From assembly GCA_037349315.1 (NCBI GenBank), contig JBAIAC010000007.1, positions 53,221,001 through 53,285,000 on the forward strand: DNA of 64,000 nt. The letters are read 5' to 3'. The translations under genes and the position numbers were made by a program. Below, piece by piece: positions 32,791 to 44,540 of the stretch (position 1 is its first letter; each line of letters begins with the position of its first letter). Source of the stretch: Chelydra serpentina (taxonomy: Eukaryota > Chordata > Testudines > Chelydridae). Under the pieces are notes generated by a model. The model searched no databases. It was not told the origin of the DNA and saw nothing but the letters and a program-made list of their open reading frames with translations.

Positions 32791-33378
32791 TGTTACCCCT
32801 TGCTGATTCCATCAGCTAGTCTTAGTCCAGGATCCTGGGAATGTTCCAGCTGGGACTTGAAATTGATGATACAGTCTGGTATTGTCTTTGATACAATCTT
32901 GTTTATTTACAAGAAATGTACAAAGTCCTGCTTCTCCTAATGCAGAAGGACCCAAAGGCAAAAGAAGTGGTTTTGTAGCTTATGAGCCAGAATGCCCACC
33001 CCAGAACCTCTCCATAGTTTTCTCAGGGTTGGTCGGTCATGCTCACGCACACTACCTTCCCCAAATACTATTCAGTAAAACCCCTCTCCCCACTAGGCCA
33101 AAACTCCTGGGCAGGTTCACAACCCTTTTTGACTTAAGGAGGGAGGGGGGCTTGTGATTAACTTATCCTGACAGTCATGCTAATTGAAGGGTGCGTTCAC
33201 ACCCAGTCTCAAAGAGCTTTATGATCCATGCAATCTCGGCGTAACAGGCACTATATATAAAAGTACATATTGTAAGTACTTTTGTTATCCAGAGGATCCC
33301 ATTCGCTCAGGTTTCTCTTATAGTATCCCAGTGCCATAAAGGGGTGTAGAACCACCTCACCTCTGTCGCTTTGAGGGC
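32791..33378. other. No feature recognised
   Basis: No recognisable repeat or coding sequence; an ACTATATATAAAAGTACATA stretch is at 33251-33270. Confidence 0.35.
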
Positions 33379-33386
33379 ATTCCAGG

Positions 33387-33955
33387 CATAGGCGCTGACT
33401 CCGTGGGTGCTCCAGGGCTCAAGCACCCATGGAAAACAAAGGGTGCTCAGCACCCACAAACTGTGACCCCCACCTGCGCTCCACCCTGAGGCCCCATCCC
33501 CACTTGGCCTCTTTCCCCATGGCCCCACCCATGCTGTGCCCCTTCCCCCAGAGCCCCTGTCGCTCACTCCTCTCTGCCCCCTCCCCCCATCACTCACCCT
33601 TAAGGCAGGAAGGGGCAGAAAGTAGCAAGTGACACATGGGCAGGGCCTCTGGGGTGGAGAGGAGCAAGCTGCAGATGGGCAGGAGGAGCCTCAGGGAAGG
33701 GTGCGGAGAGGAGCAGGTGAGAGGCACTCGGGGAGGGGACACAGAGGAGCAAGCAGTGGGGGGGCCTCTGGGGAGAGGGCCAAGAGGAGCAGGAGGGAGG
33801 TGCGTGGGGGGGGTGGAAAGGAGTGAGCGGCAGGTAGGGTGGGGAGCCTCAGGGGAGGGGGCGGAGCCTCGGAGGAAGAGGCTGAGCAGGAGCGGGGTTT
33901 TGGGGAGGAGCAGGACTGGAGCACTCATGAGCAAAAACGAAAGTCAGCGCCTGTG
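33387..33955 (+). mobile_element. hAT element, CATAGGCGC family, copy 1
   Basis: Ends CATAGGCGCTGACT and AGTCAGCGCCTGTG, flanked by ATTCCAGG (33379-33386) and ATCCCAGG (33956-33963), 7 of 8. Next to the left end is GTGGGTGCTCCAGGGCTCAA and an inner copy GGGTGCTCAGCACCCAC. The right half is an irregular purine-rich array (GGGGAGAGG, GGAGGAGC), which creates the open frames seen on both strands there. Confidence 0.8.
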
Positions 33956-34569
33956 ATCCCAGGGGAGTTATGTTGTAAAGAACCTTGGTGTATTTAACAC
34001 CTGTTTACAATGGCCCAAGGCAGGAACAGCATGCAGGATTCCCTCTCTCCCTCGGCCCAGGTTTACAGCATATGGTATCATCCAAACAGCTCCCAAAAGG
34101 CCTTTATTGTGTCTAACTTGCCATTGGCGTGTGCATTTACTCACTCTGCATGTGTGATTGTGGGAACCATGCCGAGTCACAGGTGCATCTTTGCATGAAG
34201 ACCTGCACTTCTGCCTATGGAATATTTGGCCCAGAAAGAAGCAGGAAGTGGAGACCTTATAAATCCACTATGTATGTTACATGCACCAGCTAATTTAGAA
34301 AGTGCTTCTCAAGAACATGTAGAAAGGACTGCACAAAACATGACTGAACTAGAACAATGACCATGTTATAGACCCATAAAGGGGACACCACTTCAAAATG
34401 GTTTTGAATTGTGATTTGAATAGGGGGAGAGAGACCCAGGGGTGAATGAAATCAGGGCTCAAGAGTTGAGCAAACAGAGTAGTGGTGGAATGTTTTTCCA
34501 GTGAGAGATTTCAAATGGATTGAAGGGGCTATCAGCAGCCAGGACCTAGTCCAATTTCCATCACAGTGA

Positions 34570-34788
34570 GGCCTGTTTGACACTAGAAAATTAGGTTGGT
34601 TTAACTAAGTCGGTCAGCAGTGTGAAAAATCAGCACACAGGTAGCATAGTTAAGCCAATTTAAATCCCACTGAAGACATTGCTAGGCTGCCAAAAGAGAA
34701 TCCCTCATGTTGGCATAGGTAGTGTATAAACTGAAGCACTACAGCGGCACAGCTGTGCCACTGTAGTGTTTTAAGTGTAGACAGGCCC
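34570..34788. mobile_element. Harbinger-type MITE
   Basis: The left end GGCCTGTTTGACACTAG and the complement of the right end GGGCCTGTCTACACTTAA are inverted. The flanks are TGA and TAA. Inner words (TAAGTCGGTCAGCAG; CGGCACAGCTGTGCCACTG) are partly palindromic. Confidence 0.55.
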
Positions 34789-35115
34789 TAAAGGGAAACA
34801 TTTCTATTGACTTCAGTGGGAGTTAGAGCAGATCCTTCATGATCAAAAGGATTCTGATGGGTGAGTATACAGCGATAGTAATTTAGGGCCATTCCCTGAA
34901 AGCCAGGAAGCTTGGTGGGTTCAGTACATAGAGTTTCTTACAGATCATCTTAATCTGGAGGCAGGCACTAGACAAAGTTTTCCTCCATTGCTGGGAGGGC
35001 TTGGGGTATAGCCTTACAAACCTGTCAATATCTACAGAGTGACCAAGGGGAAATGCCACCAATCTCAGCTATGCAACACCACCATGCTACTTCCCAGACC
35101 CACATACGTCATAGC

Positions 35116-35737
35116 TAGGGCCCTATCAAAATCATGGCCAAGAAAAACGTGTCACGGACCGTGAAATCTGGTCTTCCCAAGTGAAATCTGGTCTTTTGCG
35201 TGCTTTAACCCTATACTATACAGATTTCACAGGGGAGACCAGCCTTCCTCAAATTGGGGGTCCTGACCCAAAAGGGAGTTACAGGGGGGGTTACAAGGTT
35301 ATTTTAGGAGGGTCGTAGTAGTGCCACCTTTATTTCTGCACTGCGTTCAGAGCTGGGTGGCTGGAGAGCAGCAGCTGTTGGCCAGGCACCTAACTCTGCA
35401 GGAAGCAGCACAGAAGTAAGGATGGCAATGCCTTACCATGACATCCTTACTTCTGTGCTGCTGCTGGCAGTGACTCTGCCTTCAGAGCTGGGCTCCAGAC
35501 CAGCAGCCGCTGCTCTCCAGCTGCCCAGCTCTGAAGGCAGAGCTGCCACCAGCAGCAGCACAGAAGTAAGGGTAGCAGTACTGCAACCTCCACAATAACC
35601 CTGTGACCCCCCCCACAACTCCTTGTTGGGTCAGGACCCCAACAATTACAACACTGTGAAATTTCAGATTTAAATAGCTGAAATCATGAAATTTATGTTT
35701 TTTTAAATTCTATGACCATGGATTTGGTAGGGCCCCA
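35116..35737. mobile_element. hAT-like element with internal foldback
   Basis: Ends TAGGGCCCTATCAAAATCATGG and (complement) TGGGGCCCTACCAAATCCATGG are inverted, flanked by GTCATAGC and CTCATGGC (6 of 8). Inside, 35448-35572 is a long palindrome (CTTACTTCTGTGCTGCTGC ... GCAGCAGCACAGAAGTAAG), and GGGGTCCTGACCC pairs with GGGTCAGGACCCC further out. The minus-strand open frame across the palindrome is not a gene. Confidence 0.65.
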
Positions 35738-35745
35738 CTCATGGC

Positions 35746-36852
35746 AGTACAACTTCCTCAGCAGTCACTTCCCATTGATTCCTCAACAACGTCTGCCACT
35801 CAAAAAACCCTCAAAGAGGGATTCAAAGTGCAAAAGGAGGAGCCACTGTACAATAATATGGACAGGATCAGCATTATCTTATGTAGGATGAACCCTGCCA
35901 TGTTGGGGATTTTTTTTTATGGTGGTGGGGATGCTGCTATGGAGATTCCACTCCTTAGCTCTGTCTTCCTTACTATGGAGCCTCAACCATGTGGAAGAAA
36001 GTCCAGAGGGGCAGAAGTGGGGCAGGAGCAGCGGGATGACATCTCAGGCTTCTCACCTTTCCAACAAAAATTGATCCCCACAACTTCTCCCACCATACAT
36101 AGAATTTTTCAAAAGACATAATCTGGCCCTTAGCCAGTTATTTCCAGCTGAAGTTATAAAGTATGATCAAAATCTTACAATTAATACAGTATTTTACCAC
36201 TAGCCCATGAGCAGTTTTGTGTGGAACGTGTTGTCTACAAAGAAAGAGACGAAATCCCTATTTTCTCCAAGTAGCTTGGTGTGGTAACATGGAAAGTCAA
36301 AGTGCAGACTAACTGTAACAAGTGTTCATGACCAGAACTGCAATTGGGTTTAGGACCCTTGTGCAGTGTCTCACTGAGTGAGCATCACTAGGTGAACACT
36401 CCTGAACTGCTCATTTTAAGTTTGATTAACTTGATCCTCCAAGCTCAGCATGAATCTCAGGGGTTCACAGAGGCTGTGCCCCTCCTGGTTTCCCCTAAGT
36501 CCTTTCCAGAATGAGGTCCTTCTCCACTTGCTGCTGCCCCTAGAACCTCTCTTCATGAAGGCAGCACATGATGGAGGAGATAGGAAGATGGTAAGACTGC
36601 TAACAGACTCAAACATTTAGGAGCTGGCCAAAATAGATCCCTAAATATTTCATTAATACAGCTACCAATGGAAGTGGAGCATTTCTTTGAGCAAAAAGAT
36701 ATAGGTGGGACAGTGACACAGAATCGGCCTACACTGAGCTGATGCATTCTACATAGCTCCAATCCACATGGAATAATCCCAACTGCTGTTCACTGGGGAG
36801 ATGAGAATAACCAATTTCAGGCAGAGGTTAAAATCAAAGGGATACATTATAC
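35746..36852. other. No feature recognised
   Basis: An open frame of 126 codons at 35741-36121 starts within the hAT flank and has no known domain. Nothing else seen. Confidence 0.35.
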
Positions 36853-36950
36853 AAATTAATTATAGAAATTAGAGATGGCAAAGGCCTGTTATATCATCTA
36901 GTCCATCCCCTTCCCTTATCCAGTGCAGAATTGTTCCCTGCCTTGTACAC
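36853..36950 (-). mobile_element. CR1 LINE 3' end, antisense
   Basis: TATAGAAATTAGAGATGGCA, TATATCATCTAGTCCATCCC and CCAGTGCAGAATTGTTCCC are the inverted end of a CR1 subfamily. Short, 5' truncated. Confidence 0.6.
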
Positions 36951-37455
36951 ATGAAGAACAGAAAGAGAGAGAATGAGATAATATGAGTTAATTTAATTCC
37001 TGCAATAGAGCAATCCCAAGGCTCTGGTCTCATTCCCGCTTTGGCTGAAATATTCTCTGGGGCCAGTCCTTCAGTAAGTAAACACTATGCTTTCAAGTAA
37101 GCTGTTTGTGCAACTCAAATGAGCTAGAGCTAGGCAAATACAGCAAAAGAGTATTAAGAAATGTTCTTGCAAATAAAACTGTATCTTTCCGTCACTGGAA
37201 TCCACAACCCTGTTTATTCACAGATATTCTGGGAAGCAAGATTTATTTCCAAGAATGGTCATAGAAAGGAAGCTCACATTTTATGACTCTGCAGACTAGA
37301 CTAGCTCTTTGCATGAGCATTTGCACGGGAAGTGGCCAAGGAGAAAATTGGATAAAAAAATCTATCATGATTATAAACAGCCATAGATTTGTAAACAGTG
37401 AAAAGGCCTCCCTCTGTCTATGATGTTTAGGCTACTCAAGAGGGAGCAGAAACCA

Positions 37456-37855
37456 TTCAGAGGTGGTCAGAAAACGGAGTTTTAATCCTGTAAAAAATGA
37501 GATTTTGGGAGAGGAAGAAAATCTCAAATCGGGACAAAGCCAAAATGTTGAGATTTTTTCATGAAAAGAAAATCACGGGTCAATTAAAGTGTTTTCTTTT
37601 GATCAATGTAAAATGTTACACACACACACATTGATCTTCTTATATTGGAAAATACATTTCAAAACAAAAAGTTGTTTCAAAATGAAAAATTTTAATTTAG
37701 GAAAATAGTCAAATGTTGAGTTGACTTTTCTGGTACAAATTTTTTTTTCTAAACAAAATTTCATCAACATCAATGTGATTTTGCAGGTTTACCAAAATGG
37801 CATTTTCCAGTGGAAAACTGTTTCACTGAAAATGTTCCAGGCAGCTCTAGAAAAA
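37456..37855. repeat. AT-rich dispersed repeat
   Basis: Texture as at 2290-2710: AAAATACATTTCAAAACAAAA, TCAAAATGAAAAATTTTAATT, TTTTCCAGTGGAAAACTG. The start CAGAGGTGGTCAGAAAAC and the end GGCAGCTCTAG may be a worn terminal inverted repeat. A short ACACACACACACA run is included near 37620. Confidence 0.35.
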
Positions 37856-37859
37856 GATG

Positions 37860-39182
37860 ATCATGTTGCCTGAAATCACCAAGTACAACACAATGAATAC
37901 TTATGGTGACCGAGTCACAATCCACCCATTGACTGAAATCCATTCACACAAACTATGTCTTGAACCATTGCAAGTCATGAACAAATTGGCAAAAGCATGA
38001 CCTGTTTGAGAATAACTTGTGACTGGAATAAAAAGGCTAAATTCCTTGGATCAATTAGTTACAATGGCTCAGTTGACGCTTCATAGCAGATGTTATGGAA
38101 AAGGGTTAAAGAACACCTCCCCAGAATCCTTTGTGTCTCCTTGCTGGAACTGTGTGGGGTAGTGAATTTCTCCTCTCATCCTTGTTAAAATGCTGCTCTG
38201 ATGAAGACAGGTGGGATTTCTTCACTATTCTACATGCATAACTAAATTTAATCTATAAAACAACAAATACCTAGTTGGCATGTGCACTCACACACAGCTA
38301 GTACACACACGCATAGCTGGTTCACGCACATGTGCAGAGCTAGTTCACTGGTACACACTTGCCTGACTGGTACACAAAACAACTTCAGCCACAACTTGGG
38401 CAGCAAAATATGAAAGTGTAGTCCAATACTGGACAACAACATGCAAAAAAAATGTTTGCAGCATTTTCAACATCTTATAAACAGGGCCATAAGCAAAACA
38501 AACAAATACACATTGTTTTATCTAGGTCACAAGTTAACAAGCCATGTACTTTCCTTTCTGAAAGAAGAAAAATACACACTGCAATATACTTGATCAGTGT
38601 TTCCTGGACTATTTGTGAAGCGATCTGTGGTTTAAAGGGGATTTTTGTTGCTGCCAGGGCCAAGATTTTCTTTCTGCTTCATCCTGCAGGAAAGTCACAA
38701 TCCTGCATCTGCAAACACTACACGATTAAAATGTGTGTGATCTATGAACTCACCATTATGACTTTTCTGCAAGAGAGGAAGGTCTGAAAAGAAGCTCACA
38801 CTTAAACAGAACCATTTGTAGTAATGAAGGAGATCTGAGGTTCCTTCCATGTCCCCCATTTTTCCTTCTAGATCCTGCTTTGTAGCCACAGAGGAATGGA
38901 CAGGTCTCCACAGGGAGCCCATTAACACTGTTGTTCTTGACTGGCTAAAGCAGTAATACTCATCCTGTGTCTCAGACATACACACAGCCATGTGAAGTCC
39001 TATGAGAAGTTTTCATGAAGTAGATGGTTTTGACTAAAGCTCGTCTTGCTCTGTTTTGTCTCAGAGTGAGCAGAGAGCTGATCATAGATATGAGCCACAC
39101 ACTACCAGACATATGCATGATATGGCTGCTAACAACTGAACAAAAGAACTGGGGAAGCCAGCCCCTAAAGCAGCTATAAGGG
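37860..39182. other. No gene; irregular CACAC/AGCTAGT array at 38275-38400
   Basis: The words CACACACAGCTAGTACACAC, GCATAGCTGGTTCACGCACA and GCAGAGCTAGTTCACTGGTAC form an irregular short repeat. No other signal. Confidence 0.4.
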
Positions 39183-39410
39183 AAATAATAATACCGCGTT
39201 CTTATCTAGCACTTTTCACCCATAGATCTCAAAGGCCTTTGTGAAAGGAGGTCAGCATCATTATCCACATTTTTCAGATGGGGAAACTGAGGCACAAAAG
39301 TGAAATGACTCACCTAAGGTCACCCAGCAGGCCAGTGACAGAACCAAGGTCTCCTGAGTCCTACTCCGGTGGTCTATCAGGCCACACTGTTCCCCCACCC
39401 CTGCCCCTGC
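39183..39410 (-). mobile_element. MIR SINE, antisense
   Basis: Clear inverted MIR: ATAGATCTCAAAGGCCTTTG, ATTATCCACATTTTTCAG, GGAAACTGAGGCACAAAAG, TCACCTAAGGTCACCCAGCA and near the end GGTGGTCTATCAGGCCACAC (tRNA-related head). Confidence 0.8.
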
Positions 39411-39779
39411 TGCTGAATGGCACTAGAGAGAGTCACAAAATCATGTCCTGACTTTGTGATTTGCATCAGGGCATTCATTGCATGGATATTTGTAGGCACT
39501 GTGGTATGACAGCACACCCATCACCATGCAATGTCAGGGTCAGAGATGAACCAGATCCCAGATATGACACCTGCCCCCAGAGCTTTGGGAATGTTGGGAT
39601 CCAGCTCCCGAGAGTGTGGTAGAATATCTACTACATGTTTGTGGAGTGAGCTAGGGGAATAGTGGAAAGAGGTTTCCTTTTAACCAAAAGGAGAGGGAAA
39701 GATGTGATGCTCCCAAGGAAGAGAGAGCAACCTCCTGATGGGTGATGCAGCCCATACTCCACACCAGCTGACACTGGAG

Positions 39780-40025
39780 CATTCATTTAAATGTATTTAT
39801 AGGCATTTCTACAGCATTCACCATCATACTATTTGAACACCCCTCAGACATTACCAAGTTTCCTCACAATAACGCGGAGAGGCAGGCAAGAATGAACATC
39901 CCTATTATACAAAAGATGACACTGGGACACAGAGAGGCTAACTGACTCATCCAAAGCCATGTGCTAAGGACAGAGCTGGGCGCAGAAACCAGATCTCCTA
40001 CCACCTCATCCTGTACCTCAAGATC
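39780..40025 (-). mobile_element. MIR SINE, antisense, diverged
   Basis: ATTATACAAAAGATGACACT, GGACACAGAGAGGCTAACTG and CATCCAAAGCCATGTGCTAA are the inverted MIR core, followed by a worn head. Confidence 0.6.
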
Positions 40026-40781
40026 ATCCTTATTCCCTTGCAGTCACCTTCATTCCAGCACTTCACCCCGTCCCTGGGGAGAGGGACTCCCGGTGCTGGG
40101 GGGCACACTGTGGCTGCCAGTTTGGCAGCATGGCTAACCCAGCGGACCCTCACACCTCTTGTCACCAGGGTAACGTACGTTTAGGATGTTTCATCATTCC
40201 CCAGCTCTGTTTCAGGGCTCACATCTAAACCTCACCAGAACCTTTTGGGTTTCCTTTCTGATTCGTATGTGCTTGAGGTGCTCCCTGTAGAGGTTTCCCT
40301 AGTGTTTAACGGAATGGCTTGTTTGTCTGAGGATGCATCCTGTCACTGTACAGAGTGCTTAGCTATTGTTTGGCTTAGGGATGGGAAATTTGTCCAGGAG
40401 AAATCTGTTAGGCTTTCACCTCAATGAACATTTCCTTTTCTTTCTTCCCGTCTCCCCTTTATTTAAGCTAAGAAGACAGTAATCAAGCTTTCCCCGTTCT
40501 TCTCCCTCCCGTCAGGCCATAATAAAACCATGATGCGACCACCCAATAAACTAGGGATTAGTGGACCAATAGGACATTCCACCTCAGCCCCTCCCTCAGG
40601 CAGTTTGTCCATCGGGGCTCAGGCTGTTCAACAGAACATTTTAGCACGCGCTTAAGCCGCATTATAGTGCTGACAAGAAATTAGCCATTTTATAATAGAA
40701 ACAGCTGGGGATAATTTATCTGTATTTCAATTGTAGCCCTACCACTAAGAGAGGCCAGTCATCATCCTGCGCGCTTAGCTC
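40026..40781. other. No feature recognised
   Basis: No repeat or coding signal. Confidence 0.35.
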
Positions 40782-40859
40782 AGATCCCCAAAGGCATTTA
40801 GGCACCTAACGCCCATTGACTTCAATAGGAGTTAGGCACCTAAATCCCTTTGAGGATCT
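40782..40859. repeat. Short near-perfect palindrome, MITE-like
   Basis: The arms are AGATCCCCAAAGGCATTTAG and (complement) AGATCCTCAAAGGGATTTAG, continuing to CACCTAAC / GTTAGGTG around a centre CCATTGACTTCAATAGG. A worn copy is at 1861-1952. Confidence 0.6.
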
Positions 40860-40904
40860 GGACCCTAGTCTGCATGTTGTAGCCCTTGCATCTGCCTTTC
40901 ATCT

Positions 40905-41195
40905 GATTGCTTGTCATTTTAGATTGAGAGCTCTTTCGGCCAGGGGCTGTGTTTTCCCTATGCGTTTGTACAGCCCCCCCTGCACACACAAGTTCACAAA
41001 AGCAAATTGATTTTTAAATGAAATATATAATTGATTGCCTATCTTTCCCTTCACCCTTTGGATATCACATATATAAACACCCAGAGAGAGGGATTGCGTC
41101 TTCCTGTGCATTTGTACAGAACCTGGGATAATGGGGCCCCATCCTGACTTTACCATGATGCAAGTACTAAATAATAAACCACAATAATCCTACCC
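40905..41195 (+). mobile_element. Two L2-type 3' tails
   Basis: The words AGATTGAGAGCTCTTTCGG, CAGGGGCTGTGTTTTCCC and TTTGTACAGCCCC (40921-40976) and again GGATTGCGTCTTCCTGTGC, TTTGTACAGAACCTGGGATA, ATGGGGCCCCATCCTGAC (41092-41149) are the end of a reptile L2 element, twice in a row in the same orientation. Confidence 0.5.
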
Positions 41196-41485
41196 TCTGT
41201 AGAGCGGACTTTGCCTGTACAGCACCGAGCACATTTCACTTGCTAAAATAATATAAATAATAATAATAGCCCTTTTTTGGCGTCTGTTCCTGCAATTAAT
41301 CCATCTTTAGGTTCAGCTGCACCCTTCACAGGACTCAGGGTCTTTTTAGTTAAAACTAATATTGTGCCAGAGTCAGTTTACAGATTTTGTATTTCTGATT
41401 TGAAAGCCCCTGCTCGGGATGCAAGTTTGTTCTTAGACATTCAAGAAGGGGGAAAAGCAGAATTCTCCTGGCAAGCATTTCACAG

Positions 41486-41757
41486 CATAGGCGCTGACTA
41501 TGTGGGTGCTCTGAGGCTCAAGCACTCACAGAAAAAAATAGTGGGTGCTCAGCACCCACTGATCAGCTGTGGATGGGGGAGGCGCTTGGGAGAGAGCAGC
41601 AAGCGGCAGGCAGGCGCCTCGGGAAAGGGTTGGAGCAGGGGTGGGAAGAGGTGGAGTGAGGGCGGGGCCTCAGGGAAAGGAGTGGAATGGGGAGCGGGGC
41701 CTCAGTGGGGAGCTGGTGTGGAGCACCCCTGGGGAAAAATAAAAGTCAGAGCCTCTG
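41486..41757 (+). mobile_element. hAT element, CATAGGCGC family, copy 2
   Basis: Starts CATAGGCGCTGACTATGTGG and ends AAAAGTCAGAGCCTCTG; flanks TTTCACAG (41478-41485) and TTTCATAG (41758-41765), 7 of 8. The inside holds GGGTGCTCAGCACCCACTG and a purine-rich part. An open frame over it (41277-41765) is not a gene. Confidence 0.8.
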
Positions 41758-42044
41758 TTTCATAGCAAGGCTCATTTGGAAGATCTTAAGCCAAGTTCAA
41801 CTATGGTGTTACACCAGGGATGAATTTGTCCCTCATCTATGAAACATTCTAAATAGCCTGCCTCATTCATCTGGGTGGAATTAAGAAAAGGCAGATCACT
41901 ATGGTAATGGATGAGAAATAGGTAAAGTTCCCATCGTCAGATAAAAAGATTTCCTTAACGTCTCTATGCTTTTTACAATTAGTTTTACTTGTGTGCCTAG
42001 TAAATAAGGAAGTGTTATTTACTCCTTCTCATAACACACGAACT

Positions 42045-42426
42045 AGGGGTCACCAAAGAGAAATTAATAAGCAGCAGGTTTAAAACAAACAAAAGGAAGT
42101 ATTTCTTCACACAACTCACAGTCAACCTGTGGAACTCTTTGTCAGAGGATGTTGTGAAGGCCAAGATTATAACAGGGCTCAAAAAAGAAATAGAAAAATT
42201 ATGGAGGATAGGTTCATTAATGGCTATTAGCCAGGACGGGCAGGGATGGTATCCCTAGCCTCTGTTTGACAGAAGCTGGGAATGGGCGACAGGGAATGGA
42301 TCATTTGATGATTACCTGCTCTGTTCATTCCCTCTGGGGCACCTGGCATTGGCCACTGTCGAAAGACAGGATACTGGGCTAGATGGACCCTTGGTCTGAC
42401 CCAGTATGGCCGTTCTTATGTTCTTA
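42045..42426 (+). mobile_element. CR1 LINE 3' fragment
   Basis: AGCAGGTTTAAAACAAACA, GTATTTCTTCACACAACTC and GTGGAACTCTTTGTCAGAGG code for the end of the reverse transcriptase; the tail has CTGGGCTAGATGGACCCTTG and CCAGTATGGCCGTTCTTATG with a TGTTCTTA repeat. Same subfamily as 21415-22656. Confidence 0.8.
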
Positions 42427-43934
42427 TTATTTGTATTGTTTTGCGGAGAACGAAAAGTGAAAAATGAAGTGAAAGCTGGTGACTCCAGAAGAGACATGAC
42501 TATAGGGATGGGCTAGAGGAATGTGTGAGCGATAACTAAAATGTTCAGGTAGATAAGGCCCATGTGACTACAGTACATGCCATTAATGCCATGGACAGTC
42601 TGAGGGCTTGACATACATATAAGAGAACGTGCCCCACCACTGTCCCACGTAGTCAGCAGAAGATCAAGGCAGGCTCAGAGTATGAAGCTCCCCTTTCAGA
42701 CCTGAGTAACCCACACAATGAATGTCCTGTAAAAGGAGCACTGAAGTGTTCGAAGCCCAGTTCGAGGGGTGGATGCAAAGAAAGAATTAGGCTTCTATGG
42801 GAGGAAACCAGCATTTGAAAACATGTCCCACTATTACGACTTTCTGAGGCACCCTGCATTGATTGTCACCTTTTTAATTCCCCCTAAAGCGTGGGATGCA
42901 GGGCATTATACACACGTGGTGGATATACCCAACTGCAGATTGCTGTAGCTTCAATGCTCAATAGCCAGAGCTGCAAGTCGAGGCTGCACTTTGCCAGCAA
43001 GAATTCCCATTGCTGCTCTGCGCAGTTCCTGCAAAGTTGGGAAAACAGAAAAGAAAATTAGAACAAAATGAACAGGTTGCTATAAAAAAAAAGGAGCCAC
43101 AAGCACAGTTGTCCCAGAAGTCCAGCTGGCAGTCTTTTCTTCAAAGAAAGAGGAAAAGAGCTACATTCCCTGATGGTGGCATGTGCAGACCTCTAATATT
43201 AGATCTTGGTGCCAAGAAAAATATCTTAGCTGAGCATTCTCTCTGTTGTTGGTGGGCAGGACAGCCCAGCGTTTCCTCCAGATTGACGGGTACGTGGATG
43301 GATAGGAAAATTTGTTGTATTTGGATCCTCTCTCGTGCACACGTATAAAAGGTTTTTGGCTGACAGTGTGAAGCTCACCAGCCAGCCACATGCTGTAATA
43401 CATATTATCTTTGCTGAAGGCTGCCTAGATTAATTCTTAAATTAGTGCATTCCTCACTATGAAAGCAGAACACTCTCAGTGGTCTGAAGTCAAATGGGGT
43501 TTCCTACAAACTTTGAAGTGGGGGTCCTTGAACTCTCCAGAGCCATGAAACCGACCTAATTTTAAGCCCTGTTTTGAGTGAAGGGACTGTGAAGCTTTCT
43601 GACTTGTGGTAGGCACAGGTTTCTCATGTGTCTAGGGGCAGCCCTTCCTCGAGATGTGAAGAGATTGCCTTATGTTGGTTAGCAGGGACCCCCTCTAGAC
43701 TGTTTAAGAACAACACCTAGAGATTGCAAAAGCAGAACTATCCAGGCCTTAGCTGGAAGGATGATGGCTAGATGAGTGGAAGGGGTTAAAGCAAAAGAAA
43801 GGTAAATAAATTAGAGGGATGCTGAGAACTCTAGGGATTAGAGGAATATGAAGGACCACCTCTGCCCAGGAAAGAGACAATTAACGTAGAGCAAGCCAAT
43901 AGGCTTGGAACTTAACATATCAGTTATAGCAAGG
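42427..43934. other. No feature recognised
   Basis: Open frame of 112 codons at 43010-43348 without known domain. No repeats seen. Confidence 0.35.
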
Positions 43935-44510
43935 TAAGTGTTAGTAACCAGGACATGGGCAGTCATGCCCGGGGCTAGAGCAGGAGCCAGACACCAGGAA
44001 CTGGAGTCAAGGGCTAGGAGCCAGAGTCACACCATGCTAGCTGCCAGAGCCAAGGGTCAGAACTGAAGTCAGAAAGTAGACCTCAGGATCAGGACTATGT
44101 TCACAAGAGCCGACTTTCGTCGGTGCCGCTGGGTGCTATCGCCCAGCATCGGGGGCGGGGCCCCGCAACATCGCCCGGCGTCGGGGGCGGGGCCCTGCAA
44201 TGTCGCCCGGCGGAGGTGAGGTGAGCTGGCCCGGGCGCGGGGCTGGCGGGGAGCTGCCAGCACCCACCAATTTTTCCCCATGGGTGCTCCAGCCCCAGAA
44301 CACCCACGGAGTTGGCGCCTATGACCATATTACCTGGAATAAGGCAAGGCTGGGAACAAGCAGGCACAGAAACTCTCACAGCCATAGACAAATGCATTAA
44401 GCAGTCATTGAACAGCTACTCCCTGCTGGGTTTACGAGCTGGCCTGCTGACTCTTCCAACCAATCAGGCAGCCAATCAGGCAGTTCATTTGGTCACCCAA
44501 TAAAAGTGTT
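43935..44510 (-). repeat. Dispersed repeat related to 19081-19517, interrupted
   Basis: In antisense, GGTGTGACTCTGGCTCCTAG and CTGATTGGTTGGAAGAGTC with GCCTGATTGGCTGCC-type words resemble parts of the copy at 19081-19517. A hAT element (44102-44323) lies in the middle. Confidence 0.35.
44102..44323 (-). mobile_element. hAT element, CATAGGCGC family, copy 3
   Basis: In antisense the start is CATAGGCGCCAACTCCGTGG and the other end is CACAAGAGCCGACT on the + strand (CATAGGCGCCGACT in good copies). Flanks ACTATGTT (44094-44101) and ACCATATT (44324-44331), 6 of 8. Very GC-rich inside, with a partly repeated GGGGGCGGGGCCC(C/T)GCAA unit of about 38 bp. Confidence 0.7.
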
Positions 44511-44540
44511 TGTAACCTTGAGGACCAGGAGAATTTGGTA

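Noticed and set aside
33590..33956. Proline/serine-rich protein on the minus strand or Gly/Arg-rich on the plus strand
   Set aside because: These frames arise from the purine-rich array inside a hAT element; all frames are open because of base bias.
41277..41765. 162-codon plus-strand gene
   Set aside because: More than half lies in the hAT element 41486-41757; no domain in the remainder.
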